From: Fusobacteriota bacterium
GTDB lineage: Bacteria > Fusobacteriota > Fusobacteriia > Fusobacteriales > Fusobacteriaceae
Length of the DNA stretch: 14,261 nt
Assembly: GCA_023389595.1 (NCBI GenBank)
Contig: JAEWEF010000049.1
Location: 1 to 14,261 of the forward strand
Direction: 5' to 3'
Shown here: positions 1-7,519 of the stretch, one piece after another
Position numbering within the stretch: the first letter of the stretch is position 1
Layout of the letters: each line of letters opens with the position of its first letter
Notes under the pieces: generated by a model
What the model saw: only the letters and a program-made list of their open reading frames with translations
What the model was told of the DNA's origin: nothing
Database searches by the model: none
Program-made: the position numbers and the translations under genes

Positions 1-1
1 C

Positions 2-676
2 AAATTAGAAAATTTAAGAAAACAAGTTAAAGATAAAATCAAGGGTGATGTCAGATTTATTAAAATTTCAAATATAGATATATGTGCATGTGCTGGTTTT
101 CACGTTGATAGAACTTCTGAAATTAAAATTTTCAAAATTATAAATCACGAAACTATAAAAGGACACTGGACAAGATTTTATTTTTTAGCTGGCGATAGAG
201 CAATAAATGATTATAAAGCAAAACACGAAATCACTAAAACTCTTACAAATATTTTCAGCTGTAAAAATTCAGAAATTTTAGAAATGCTCGATAAAAATTT
301 AAAAGAAAAAGAAAAAATTGAACAAAACTACAAAAACATTTTATATAAATTTGTTGAGCTTTCTAAAGATAATTTTGAAAAAAATTATTTTGAACATAAC
401 GGAATTAAAATTATTATTTATAACGAGAACAAAGATATTGCAAATATTCTATTCAAATATATAAATTTAGATAAATTTTTATTAATTTCTGGTTTTGATT
501 TAAATTATACTCTGATGACAAATACTTGCGACTGCCAAAGACTTGTTAAAAATTTAACAGCTACATTTCCTAACATAAAAGGTGGGGGTAGTCAGAAAAA
601 AGCAAATATAAAATTGGATAAAATTTACACAAAAGAAAATTTATTAGAAATTATTAAAAATTGTTTAAGTGAATAA
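2..676 (+). CDS. Alanyl-tRNA editing protein (AlaX-like), 5' end cut off by the window
   Basis: The reading frame is open from base 2 to TAA at 674-676, so the gene begins outside the window. The ATG at 284 is internal, because typical family motifs lie upstream of it. At 89-103 the frame encodes C-A-G-F-H, matching the C-x-x-x-H half of the zinc site of the AlaRS editing (second additional) domain. It is followed by V-D-R-T-S-E-I, like the 'HV..TGEI' of the family. The partner HxxxH motif would lie in the missing part. The C-terminal half (about 284-670) has a charged helical stretch, then a glycine-rich GGGSQKK segment at 581-601 that resembles the DHHA1 end of AlaRS and long AlaX proteins. 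Family members hydrolyse Ser- or Gly-tRNA(Ala) in trans, in the cytosol. No synthetase catalytic core is visible here, but the true N-terminus is unseen, so a full AlaRS cannot be formally excluded. The short distance from the editing motif to the stop favours AlaX. Confidence 0.82.
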   Translation, partial: KLENLRKQVKDKIKGDVRFIKISNIDICACAGFHVDRTSEIKIFKIINHETIKGHWTRFYFLAGDRAINDYKAKHEITKTLTNIFSCKNSEILEMLDKNLKEKEKIEQNYKNILYKFVELSKDNFEKNYFEHNGIKIIIYNENKDIANILFKYINLDKFLLISGFDLNYTLMTNTCDCQRLVKNLTATFPNIKGGGSQKKANIKLDKIYTKENLLEIIKNCLSE

Positions 677-680
677 ATAA

Positions 681-707
681 AAAAGGACTGAAATTTTCAG
701 TCCTTTT
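681..707. terminator. Bidirectional terminator shared by the AlaX-like gene and folE
   Basis: Arms 681-693 (aaaaggactgaaa) and 695-707 (tttcagtcctttt) are perfect reverse complements. The innermost A/T pairs form the loop, leaving a stem of about 11 pairs around GGACTGA. Plus-strand transcripts continue into TTTTATTTT and minus-strand transcripts into TTTTTTATTTATT, so it should work in both directions. The right arm overlaps the folE stop codon (706-708), so the convergent genes have essentially no spacer beyond the hairpin. Confidence 0.85.
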
Positions 708-1254
708 ATTTTAATAAATTTTGTATTTCTATTTTTTTTATATCATCTTCAAAAATTCCATAACTTGCCGTAGTTATTATTTGAGTGTTTTCTTTTTTTT
801 CTCCCCTCATAGAAAGACACAGATGTTTTGCTTTTACTATTATGTAAACTCCTTTGCATTCAGCAATCTCAAAAATATTTTTTGCAATTTCTTCTGTAAG
901 TCTTTCTTGCAACTGTGGTCTTTTAGATAAAATATCTATTATTTTGTAAACATCACCAAGTCCTAAAATTTTTTTATCTGGTACATATGCCAAATCTATC
1001 GTTCCAAAAAAAGGTAAAAAATGATGTTCACAAACAGAATAAAAATCTATATTTTTTTGAACAATGGGATTGTGATTTTCGACATCGAATAATTTTTTTA
1101 CAGCATCTTTAGGATTTTTTTCTACTCCGTAAAAAAGTTCTTTGTAGCTTTCAGCTATTCTTGTTGGTGTTTGTTCTAGATCACATTCTATATTTTTTAT
1201 GTCTAGAGCTTCAATAACCTGTTTAAAAGCATCTTCAATTTTTTTTATATCCAT
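706..1254 (-). CDS. folE: GTP cyclohydrolase I (FolE), type IA
   Basis: FolE converts GTP to 7,8-dihydroneopterin triphosphate, the entry step to folate (and, in many bacteria, to queuosine and other deazapurines); it is a cytosolic zinc enzyme. The 182-residue protein carries the family signatures: CEHHFLPFFG (residues 75-84) with zinc ligands Cys75 and His78, LGLGDVYKIID (98-107), SKRPQLQERLT (110-120) and KHLCLSMRG (143-151) with the third ligand Cys146. The 35-residue offset from the E. coli ligands Cys110, His113 and Cys181 is the same for all three, so spacing is conserved. The N-terminus is shorter than in E. coli, as in many bacteria. It is the last gene of the tex-folE unit. Its start ATG lies 7 bases after the glyS stop, and its AGAGG ribosome binding site overlaps the last glyS codons. 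No other folate or queuosine genes lie in the window, so the pathway it feeds here is undetermined. Confidence 0.97.
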   Translation of the reverse strand: MDIKKIEDAFKQVIEALDIKNIECDLEQTPTRIAESYKELFYGVEKNPKDAVKKLFDVENHNPIVQKNIDFYSVCEHHFLPFFGTIDLAYVPDKKILGLGDVYKIIDILSKRPQLQERLTEEIAKNIFEIAECKGVYIIVKAKHLCLSMRGEKKENTQIITTASYGIFEDDIKKIEIQNLLK

Positions 1255-1261
1255 CTTATCA

Positions 1262-3325
1262 CTAATCCTCTAAAATTAAAGATATATCAAAAATTCTACT
1301 GAATACTTCTATCAAGTAATTTAATTGACTTATTCTATTTTTCTTAACTTTTTCGTTATCAGACATAACTTTTACATTAGCAAAATAATCGTCTATAACA
1401 TCCGTAATCTCTAATAAACTTTCCATATAATTTTTATATTCTCTTCTTTCTACAAAACTTCTAGTTTCGTCATCTAATTTTTTACTTGCTGACCATAGCT
1501 TTTGTTCAAATTCATTTTCAAATAAATTTTCTTCAACATTAATTTCTATAGTTTTATCTGATATGTTATAAACTCTCTTGACTGCTAATAATAATTTTCT
1601 AAACTCTTCTTTTTCAAGATATTCTTCTATAATTTTAACTTTATTCAAAATATCTGTCGGATTATCAAATTGAACATTCAAAACAGAATTAATTATATTC
1701 TTATTATGATTCATTTCAGAAAGTATATTTAATAATCTTTGTTTTAAGAAGTCTAAAACATCTTTTCTTACTATTTCTCTATCCCTTTTTAATATTTTAT
1801 TTCTGTCATATATGTTAAGAGATAATTCTAATAAATCGTTAATATCTATATCTAATTTAGAACTTAGCATAATATTAAGTATACCTAAGGCAGCTCTTCT
1901 AAGTGCGAACGGATCTTTAGAACCGGTAGGAATTACACCTACACCAAAACAACCAACAAGAGTATCTAATCTGTCTGCAATTCCAACAACTATTCCCTCT
2001 GTTGTAGTAGGTAAAATATCTCCCTGAAATCTTGGATAATAATGTTCTTTTATTCCTAAAGATACATTATTTTTTTCTCCTTGTTTTAGAGCATATTCCG
2101 CTCCCATAAAACCTTGTAATTTTGTAAATTCTTTTTCACCTATCATATTAGAAACTAAATCTGCCTTACAAAGTTTTACAACTTTTAGAATATCTTCTTT
2201 ATTTTTCAAATTTAACTTATTTATAATAAAATTTGAAATTTCTTCCATTCTTTCGATTTTTTCATAAATTGTTCCTAAATCTTTTTGGAATACAACTGTT
2301 TTTAATTTTTCTATGTTATCTGATAATTTTATTTTTAGATCTTCGTCGTAAAAAAATCTGGCATCTGCAAGACGTGCTGATAACACTTTTTCATTTCCAG
2401 TTTTTACGTTTTCAGAATAATCAATTCCATTTCTAATAACGATAAACTTAGGCAACAATTTTCCATTAGAATCTATTATTGGAAAATATCTTTGATGTAC
2501 TTGCATAGTTATTATTAAAACTTCTTGTGGCACTGCTAAAAATTCTGGATTAAAATTTCCTATTATAGGATAAGGATATTCCACTAAATTAGTAACTTCA
2601 GAAAGTAGAGCATCGTTTATATCAACTTTTTCTCCAACATTTAAAGATTTATTTATAGATTCCAATATTAAATTTTTTCTTTCTTGTATGTCTATAATTA
2701 CATTATTTTCTCTAATTTTTGTGAAATATTCATCTATATTTTTAATTTCGAACTCTTTTCCAAAAAATCTGTGCCCTTTAGATTTGTTTGAACTTTTTAT
2801 GCCTTCAATTTCAAAATCTATGACTTCATTTCCATAAAGAGCTAAAAACCATTCTATAGGTCTTGCAAATCTCAAACTTTTATCTGACCATTTCATAGAT
2901 TTTGGAAAAGCTAAATTTAAAACTAGTTTTTTTAATATATCAGGTAAAATTTCTTTAGTTTCTTTTCCTTTTATGTATTTTTTAAGCGATATGTACTTCC
3001 CTTTTTCATTTTCAATAATTTGTATACTAGATGGATCTGCTGATTGAGATTTTAAAAATCCTAGTCCGGCTTTTGTTAACTCTCCATCTTTATACGCAAC
3101 TGTTATTGAAGGTCCTAAAACAACTTCGTTTACATCTTCTTGTTGTTCTATTAAATTTTTTACAAATAATACTAATCTTCTTGGTGTTCCATATACTGAA
3201 ATATCGTCATACTTTAATCTTTCTTCTCTAAAAAATTTGCTAATATTGTTTTTAATATCATTTAGAGCTGGTTCAAGAAATCTTGCTGGATTTTCTTCCA
3301 TTCCTATTTCAAATAACAAATCCAT
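1262..3325 (-). CDS. glyS: Glycine--tRNA ligase beta subunit
   Basis: This is the beta subunit of the bacterial alpha2-beta2 glycyl-tRNA synthetase; it contributes tRNA recognition while GlyQ holds the aminoacylation site. The 687 residues match the usual length of about 690. The start MDLLFEIGMEENPA is the canonical N-terminal signature (usually LLxEIGxEELPA). Further landmarks are GTPRRL (46-51), PKSMKWSDKSLRFARPIEW (141-159), SARLADARFFYDED (316-329), an HD-like region around KADLVSNMIGEKEFTKLQGFMG (387-408), and GVIPTGSKDPFALRRAALGI (463-482). The C-terminal part from about residue 580 corresponds to the anticodon-binding domain. The start ATG is one base after the glyQ stop, and the GGAGG site lies in the final glyQ codons, so translation is probably coupled to glyQ and keeps the subunits balanced. 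No frameshift or missing motif was seen. Confidence 0.97.
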   Translation of the reverse strand: MDLLFEIGMEENPARFLEPALNDIKNNISKFFREERLKYDDISVYGTPRRLVLFVKNLIEQQEDVNEVVLGPSITVAYKDGELTKAGLGFLKSQSADPSSIQIIENEKGKYISLKKYIKGKETKEILPDILKKLVLNLAFPKSMKWSDKSLRFARPIEWFLALYGNEVIDFEIEGIKSSNKSKGHRFFGKEFEIKNIDEYFTKIRENNVIIDIQERKNLILESINKSLNVGEKVDINDALLSEVTNLVEYPYPIIGNFNPEFLAVPQEVLIITMQVHQRYFPIIDSNGKLLPKFIVIRNGIDYSENVKTGNEKVLSARLADARFFYDEDLKIKLSDNIEKLKTVVFQKDLGTIYEKIERMEEISNFIINKLNLKNKEDILKVVKLCKADLVSNMIGEKEFTKLQGFMGAEYALKQGEKNNVSLGIKEHYYPRFQGDILPTTTEGIVVGIADRLDTLVGCFGVGVIPTGSKDPFALRRAALGILNIMLSSKLDIDINDLLELSLNIYDRNKILKRDREIVRKDVLDFLKQRLLNILSEMNHNKNIINSVLNVQFDNPTDILNKVKIIEEYLEKEEFRKLLLAVKRVYNISDKTIEINVEENLFENEFEQKLWSASKKLDDETRSFVERREYKNYMESLLEITDVIDDYFANVKVMSDNEKVKKNRISQLNYLIEVFSRIFDISLILED

Positions 3326-3326
3326 T

Positions 3327-4214
3327 CTATTTACCTCCGTGTTTTTCTTTATTTAAAAGAGGGTAGCCTAAATCTTTTCTGTTTTGCACAAAAACTTCTG
3401 CACATTTTCTAGCAAGATTTCTAACTCTTAAAATATATGCCATTCTTTCAGTAGTAGATATTGCCCCCCTAGAATCAAGTACATTGAAAGTATGAGAACA
3501 TTTTAATACATAATCGTAAGCTGGTAAAACAAGTCCTTCTTTTAATATTTTTTCTGCTTCTGCTTCGTATTCATCAAACCATTTGAAATGTTTTTCTAAA
3601 TCAGCTATTTCAAAAGAATATTTAGAGTTTTCATACTCAAATTGAAATCTCATATCTCCATACTTAACGCCTTCAGTCCATTCTAAGTCGTAAACATTTT
3701 CTTTATTTTGAATATATAGAGCAAGTCTTTCTAATCCATATGTAATTTCAACAGGAACAATATCTAACTCTAATCCTCCAACTTGTTGAAAATAAGTGAA
3801 TTGAGTTACTTCCATTCCATCTAACCAGACTTCCCAACCTAGTCCCCATGCTCCTAAAGTTGGTGATTCCCAGTCATCTTCAACAAATCTTATGTCGTGT
3901 TCTTCTGGGTTTATTCCTAAAACTTTTAAACTTTCTAGATACATTTCCTGTATATTTGTTGGTGAAGGCTTCATAATAACTTGAAATTGATGATGTTGAT
4001 AAACTCTATTTGGATTTTCACCATATCTCCCATCTTTAGGTCTTCTTGATGGTTCAACATAAGCAACGTTCCAAGGCTCAGGACCAAGCGACATTAAAAA
4101 TGTATTAGGATTAAAAGTTCCAGCTCCCTTTTCTACATCATAGGGATTACCAAGTACACATCCCTTACTACCCCAAAATTTTTGAAGAGAAAATATTATT
4201 TCTTGAAATGTCAT
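3327..4214 (-). CDS. glyQ: Glycine--tRNA ligase alpha subunit
   Basis: This is the catalytic alpha subunit of the two-subunit class II glycyl-tRNA synthetase, which activates glycine with ATP and charges tRNA(Gly) in the cytosol together with GlyS. The 295-residue length is normal. The N-terminal TFQEIIFSLQKFWGSKGC, motif 2 (EPSRRPKDGRYGENPNR, 54-70, with the ATP-binding arginines) followed by HHQFQVIMKPSP, the glycine-pocket region SPTLGAWGLGWEVWLDGMEVTQ, and motif 3 (EITYGLERLALYIQ, 156-169) are all present. The C-terminus SRGAISTTERMAYILRVRNLAR is also typical. The start follows an AGGGGGA ribosome binding site 17 bases after the lspA stop, the widest gap in this unit. No T-box leader fits in that space, although glyQS is often T-box controlled in Bacillota. 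Confidence 0.98.
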   Translation of the reverse strand: MTFQEIIFSLQKFWGSKGCVLGNPYDVEKGAGTFNPNTFLMSLGPEPWNVAYVEPSRRPKDGRYGENPNRVYQHHQFQVIMKPSPTNIQEMYLESLKVLGINPEEHDIRFVEDDWESPTLGAWGLGWEVWLDGMEVTQFTYFQQVGGLELDIVPVEITYGLERLALYIQNKENVYDLEWTEGVKYGDMRFQFEYENSKYSFEIADLEKHFKWFDEYEAEAEKILKEGLVLPAYDYVLKCSHTFNVLDSRGAISTTERMAYILRVRNLARKCAEVFVQNRKDLGYPLLNKEKHGGK

Positions 4215-4231
4215 ATAAGACTATCCCCCTA

Positions 4232-4699
4232 TTAGTTATTTTTAGATTTTTTATCTAAATATCCCACAATTAAATTATCAAGTATAGAAATTATAATTCC
4301 CATAGTTATCCAAACATCCGCAAAATTAAAAACAAAAGACCAAATTCCTCTGAAATCTAACATGTCTATGACAAATCCTCTCATGAATCTATCTATTAAA
4401 TTTCCTATTGCTCCAGATATTATCATTACACAAGATAATCTTTCGACTATGTTTATTTTTTTATAATTTTTAAATAAATAAAAAACTATTGCTACAACTA
4501 TACAAATAGCTATTATCGATACAACGTCTATCGTCCCTTGAAATAAGCCAAAAGCTATTCCTCTATTTTCAACATATGTCAGATGAAAAAAATCATCAAT
4601 TATAGGTATAGTTTCTCCAACACTTAAGCTTGTATTTATTATAAATTTTGTATACTGGTCTATAATCAGCATTATGAAAAATAAAAATATATATACCAT
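4232..4699 (-). CDS. lspA: Lipoprotein signal peptidase (signal peptidase II)
   Basis: LspA is the inner-membrane aspartyl protease that cleaves signal peptides from diacylglyceryl-modified prolipoproteins, after Lgt in lipoprotein maturation. The 155-residue protein has four hydrophobic segments (about 3-13, 58-76, 88-102 and 130-147). The conserved blocks are D14-x-x-x-K18, ENRGIAFG (44-51), GAIGNLIDR (96-104) and FNFAD (124-128). By comparison with the Pseudomonas enzyme, the catalytic pair should be Asp112 (in FVIDM) and Asp128 (in FNFAD); both are present. The length is typical. An AGGAG site six bases before the ATG sits directly after the ileS stop, 9 bases upstream. The ileS-lspA pairing is common in bacteria, while placement before glyQS is less usual in my knowledge. 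The sensor upstream and any lipoproteins elsewhere are not shown to be functionally linked. Confidence 0.97.
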   Translation of the reverse strand: MVYIFLFFIMLIIDQYTKFIINTSLSVGETIPIIDDFFHLTYVENRGIAFGLFQGTIDVVSIIAICIVVAIVFYLFKNYKKINIVERLSCVMIISGAIGNLIDRFMRGFVIDMLDFRGIWSFVFNFADVWITMGIIISILDNLIVGYLDKKSKNN

Positions 4700-4708
4700 A
4701 AAAAACTC

Positions 4709-7516
4709 CTATTTTAATACTGATGAACACCTTGCACAAAGAGTTGGATGTTCATTGTCATTACCTACACTATTTTCATATTTCCAACATCTTTCACACT
4801 TTTCTCCATCTGCATGTAAAATTTTAATTTTAATATCTTTATTTTCTTCGCATTCAGAAAAAGTATCATCAACAGATTTAGTTATTTCTAACGATGAAAC
4901 TATGAAAACATCTTTTAATATATTTTTATTATTTTCTAAGAAATTATATTTTTCATCGTTATCTGAATAGATAACAACTTTTGCATCTAGGGAGTTACCT
5001 ATTATTCTATTTTCACCCTGTCTATTTTTTTCTAATAACTTATTAACATCTTTTCTTATTTTTATTATTTCGTTCCACTTGTTTTCTAAATCATAATTTA
5101 TATAATTATCATTTAATTCATACCAATCTGATAACAATACTGAATCGCTATCTTTTAAACTTTCAGGTATGTGTTCCCATATTTCTTCAGCAGTAAAAGA
5201 AAGAACCGGTGCTATCATTTTTGTAAGAGTTAATAAAATTTCTGTCATTACAGTTTGAGCCGCTCTTCTTTCTACAGAGTTTTCTTTTTCAGTATATAAT
5301 CTATCTTTTATTATATCTAGATAAAATGCTGACATATCTACAGATGCAAAATAATGTATTTCTTGGAACATATTATAGAATTCATATTTATCATAACTTG
5401 ATTGTACTTTTCTTTTTAGTAATTCAAGTTTATGAAGTGCCCACTTATCTATTTCTAATAAATTTTCGTATGAAATTTTATTTTGTTGTGGATCAAAATC
5501 ATTGCTGTTACCAAGTATGTATCTAGCAGTATTTCTTATTCTTCTATATGCTTCAGACATTTGTTTAACTATGTTTTGTGAAATTCTTACGTCATCTCTA
5601 TAATCGACTGAAGCACACCATAATCTTAAAATATCTGCTCCGTATACTTTTATAACATCATCGGGTCCCACAGTATTTCCCAATGACTTAGACATTTTTC
5701 TTCCTTCTCCGTCATTTACGAATCCGTGAGTTAAAACTGATTTGTAAGGGGCGTCATTGGTCGTTGCAACTGAAGTTATAAGTGAAGTATGGAACCAACC
5801 TCTATGTTGGTCAGATCCTTCTAAGTACATATCGCAAGGTCTTTCTAAATTTTCTCTTTCTTCTAAAACTCCTCTATGACTACTTCCAGAATCAAACCAA
5901 ACATCCATTATATTTGTTTCTTTTCTTAATTTTCTATTTTTTAAATTATATTTTTCTAATAATTCTTCTCCTATAAGTTCTTCAACACTTCTACTTATCC
6001 AAGCAGAACTTCCTTCAACTCTAACTATATCACAAATGTGATCTAATATTTCTTTGTGGAAAATTTCTTCATTAGTTTCTTCATCATAGAATATAGGAAT
6101 ATAAACTCCCCAAACTCTTTGTCTTGATATACACCAGTCAGGTCTTGTCTCCATCATAGATCTGATTCTATTTTTACCCCACGAAGGAACAAATTCAACC
6201 TTGTCTATGGCATTTAAAACTTTTTCTCTTAAGTCACCATTTTCCATTCTAACAAACCATTGTTCTGTTGCTCTGAATATAACAGGAGTTTTTGATCTCC
6301 AATCAAAAGGATAAGAGTGCTCTATTTTTTCCATTTTTAACAAGAAGCCTTCTTTTTCTAAAAATTCTATTATGGCTTTGTTTGCATCTTCATAAAAAAG
6401 TCCTGCAAATTGTCCAGCCTCTTCAGTAAGAATTCCTTTGTTATTAATAGGTGAAACTATTGGAATGCCATATCTACAACAAACTATGTAGTCGTCTTGT
6501 CCATGCCCTGGTGCAGTATGAACACAACCTGTACCAGCATCACTAGTTACGTGATTTCCTAAAATTAATTTCCCAGTTCTTTCTATAAATGGATGTTGAT
6601 AAGTAGTATGCTCTAAATCTGATCCCTTAAATTCACAAATTAATTCTGAATTTTCTATTCCAATTTTTTTGCTAGCAGTTTCAAAAAGTTCCTTAGCAAA
6701 AATTAAATTCCCTTTTTCTGTTTTATAAACTCCGTATTCGAAATCGGCATTTAAACATATTGCCATATTAGCTGGTAAAGTCCAAGGAGTTGTTGTCCAT
6801 ATAACAACATAAACATCTTCGTTAAGATTTAATTTATCTGTTAAATCTTTATTAGCTTTCATTTTTACATAAACAGATGGTGAAACGTGATCGTGATATT
6901 CAATTTCAGCTTCAGCAAGAGCTGTTTCTGTAACTGGTGACCAGTAAATAGGTTTTAGTCCTTTGAAAATATATCCGTTTTCATATATTTCTCCAAAAAG
7001 TTCTAACTGTTTTGCTTCAAACTTAGAATCAAAAGTTAAATATGGATTGTCCCACTCACCTAAAACACCAAGTCTGATGAAACCTTGTTTTTGTTTTTCT
7101 ATCCATTTTTTTGCATATTCTTCACAAAGCTTTCTGATTTCTACAGCTGACATTTCTTTTGCCTTGCTTCCAAGTTGTTCGGTAACTTTTAATTCTATTG
7201 GTAATCCGTGAGTATCCCACCCCGGAACATAGGGAGAGGAATATCCTCTAAAAGTTTTGTATTTTATGATTATATCTTTTAATATTTTATTTAAAGCGTG
7301 CCCTATATGTATATCTCCATTTGCATAAGGTGGTCCGTCATGCAAAATAAATTTTTTGTCTGGATTTTTCTTTTTATTTTTTTCTAACCCTCTTTCATAA
7401 ACTTTTGTATCATTCCATTTTTTTACGTATAAAGGTTCCTTATTAGGTAAGTTCCCTTTCATTTGAAATTCTGTTTTTGGTAACTTCAGAGTCTTACCGT
7501 AATCAACTTTTTCCAT
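4709..7516 (-). CDS. ileS: Isoleucine--tRNA ligase
   Basis: This is the class Ia synthetase that charges tRNA(Ile), with an editing domain that clears mischarged valine; cytosolic. The 935 residues match the bacterial (mupirocin-sensitive-type) form of about 920-940. In order: GPPYANGDIHIGHAL with HIGH at 70-73; PGWDTHGLPIE (98-108); YWSPVTETALAEAE (191-204); the editing (CP1) domain with TTTPWTLPAN (241-250) and TGCVHTAPGHGQDD (329-342, Asp342 at the usual editing position); MDVWFDSG (537-544); EGSDQHRGWFH (566-576); KMSKS at 607-611; and a C-terminal zinc finger with Cys907, Cys910, Cys927 and Cys930. The start ATG directly follows tandem in-frame TAA TAA stops of the sensor gene, with AAGGAGG inside the last sensor codons. 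No T-box leader is possible there. No damage seen. Confidence 0.98.
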   Translation of the reverse strand: MEKVDYGKTLKLPKTEFQMKGNLPNKEPLYVKKWNDTKVYERGLEKNKKKNPDKKFILHDGPPYANGDIHIGHALNKILKDIIIKYKTFRGYSSPYVPGWDTHGLPIELKVTEQLGSKAKEMSAVEIRKLCEEYAKKWIEKQKQGFIRLGVLGEWDNPYLTFDSKFEAKQLELFGEIYENGYIFKGLKPIYWSPVTETALAEAEIEYHDHVSPSVYVKMKANKDLTDKLNLNEDVYVVIWTTTPWTLPANMAICLNADFEYGVYKTEKGNLIFAKELFETASKKIGIENSELICEFKGSDLEHTTYQHPFIERTGKLILGNHVTSDAGTGCVHTAPGHGQDDYIVCCRYGIPIVSPINNKGILTEEAGQFAGLFYEDANKAIIEFLEKEGFLLKMEKIEHSYPFDWRSKTPVIFRATEQWFVRMENGDLREKVLNAIDKVEFVPSWGKNRIRSMMETRPDWCISRQRVWGVYIPIFYDEETNEEIFHKEILDHICDIVRVEGSSAWISRSVEELIGEELLEKYNLKNRKLRKETNIMDVWFDSGSSHRGVLEERENLERPCDMYLEGSDQHRGWFHTSLITSVATTNDAPYKSVLTHGFVNDGEGRKMSKSLGNTVGPDDVIKVYGADILRLWCASVDYRDDVRISQNIVKQMSEAYRRIRNTARYILGNSNDFDPQQNKISYENLLEIDKWALHKLELLKRKVQSSYDKYEFYNMFQEIHYFASVDMSAFYLDIIKDRLYTEKENSVERRAAQTVMTEILLTLTKMIAPVLSFTAEEIWEHIPESLKDSDSVLLSDWYELNDNYINYDLENKWNEIIKIRKDVNKLLEKNRQGENRIIGNSLDAKVVIYSDNDEKYNFLENNKNILKDVFIVSSLEITKSVDDTFSECEENKDIKIKILHADGEKCERCWKYENSVGNDNEHPTLCARCSSVLK

Positions 7517-7519
7517 TTA

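Noticed and set aside
284..676. A complete 130-residue gene starting at ATG 284
   Set aside because: The same frame is open to the left edge and carries the C-x-x-x-H editing motif at 89-103, so this ATG is internal to a longer AlaX-like gene.
6963..7211. Plus-strand open frame inside ileS, and similar ones in glyS and tex
   Set aside because: They lie wholly opposite conserved synthetase or Tex motifs and have low-complexity, serine- or phenylalanine-rich products.
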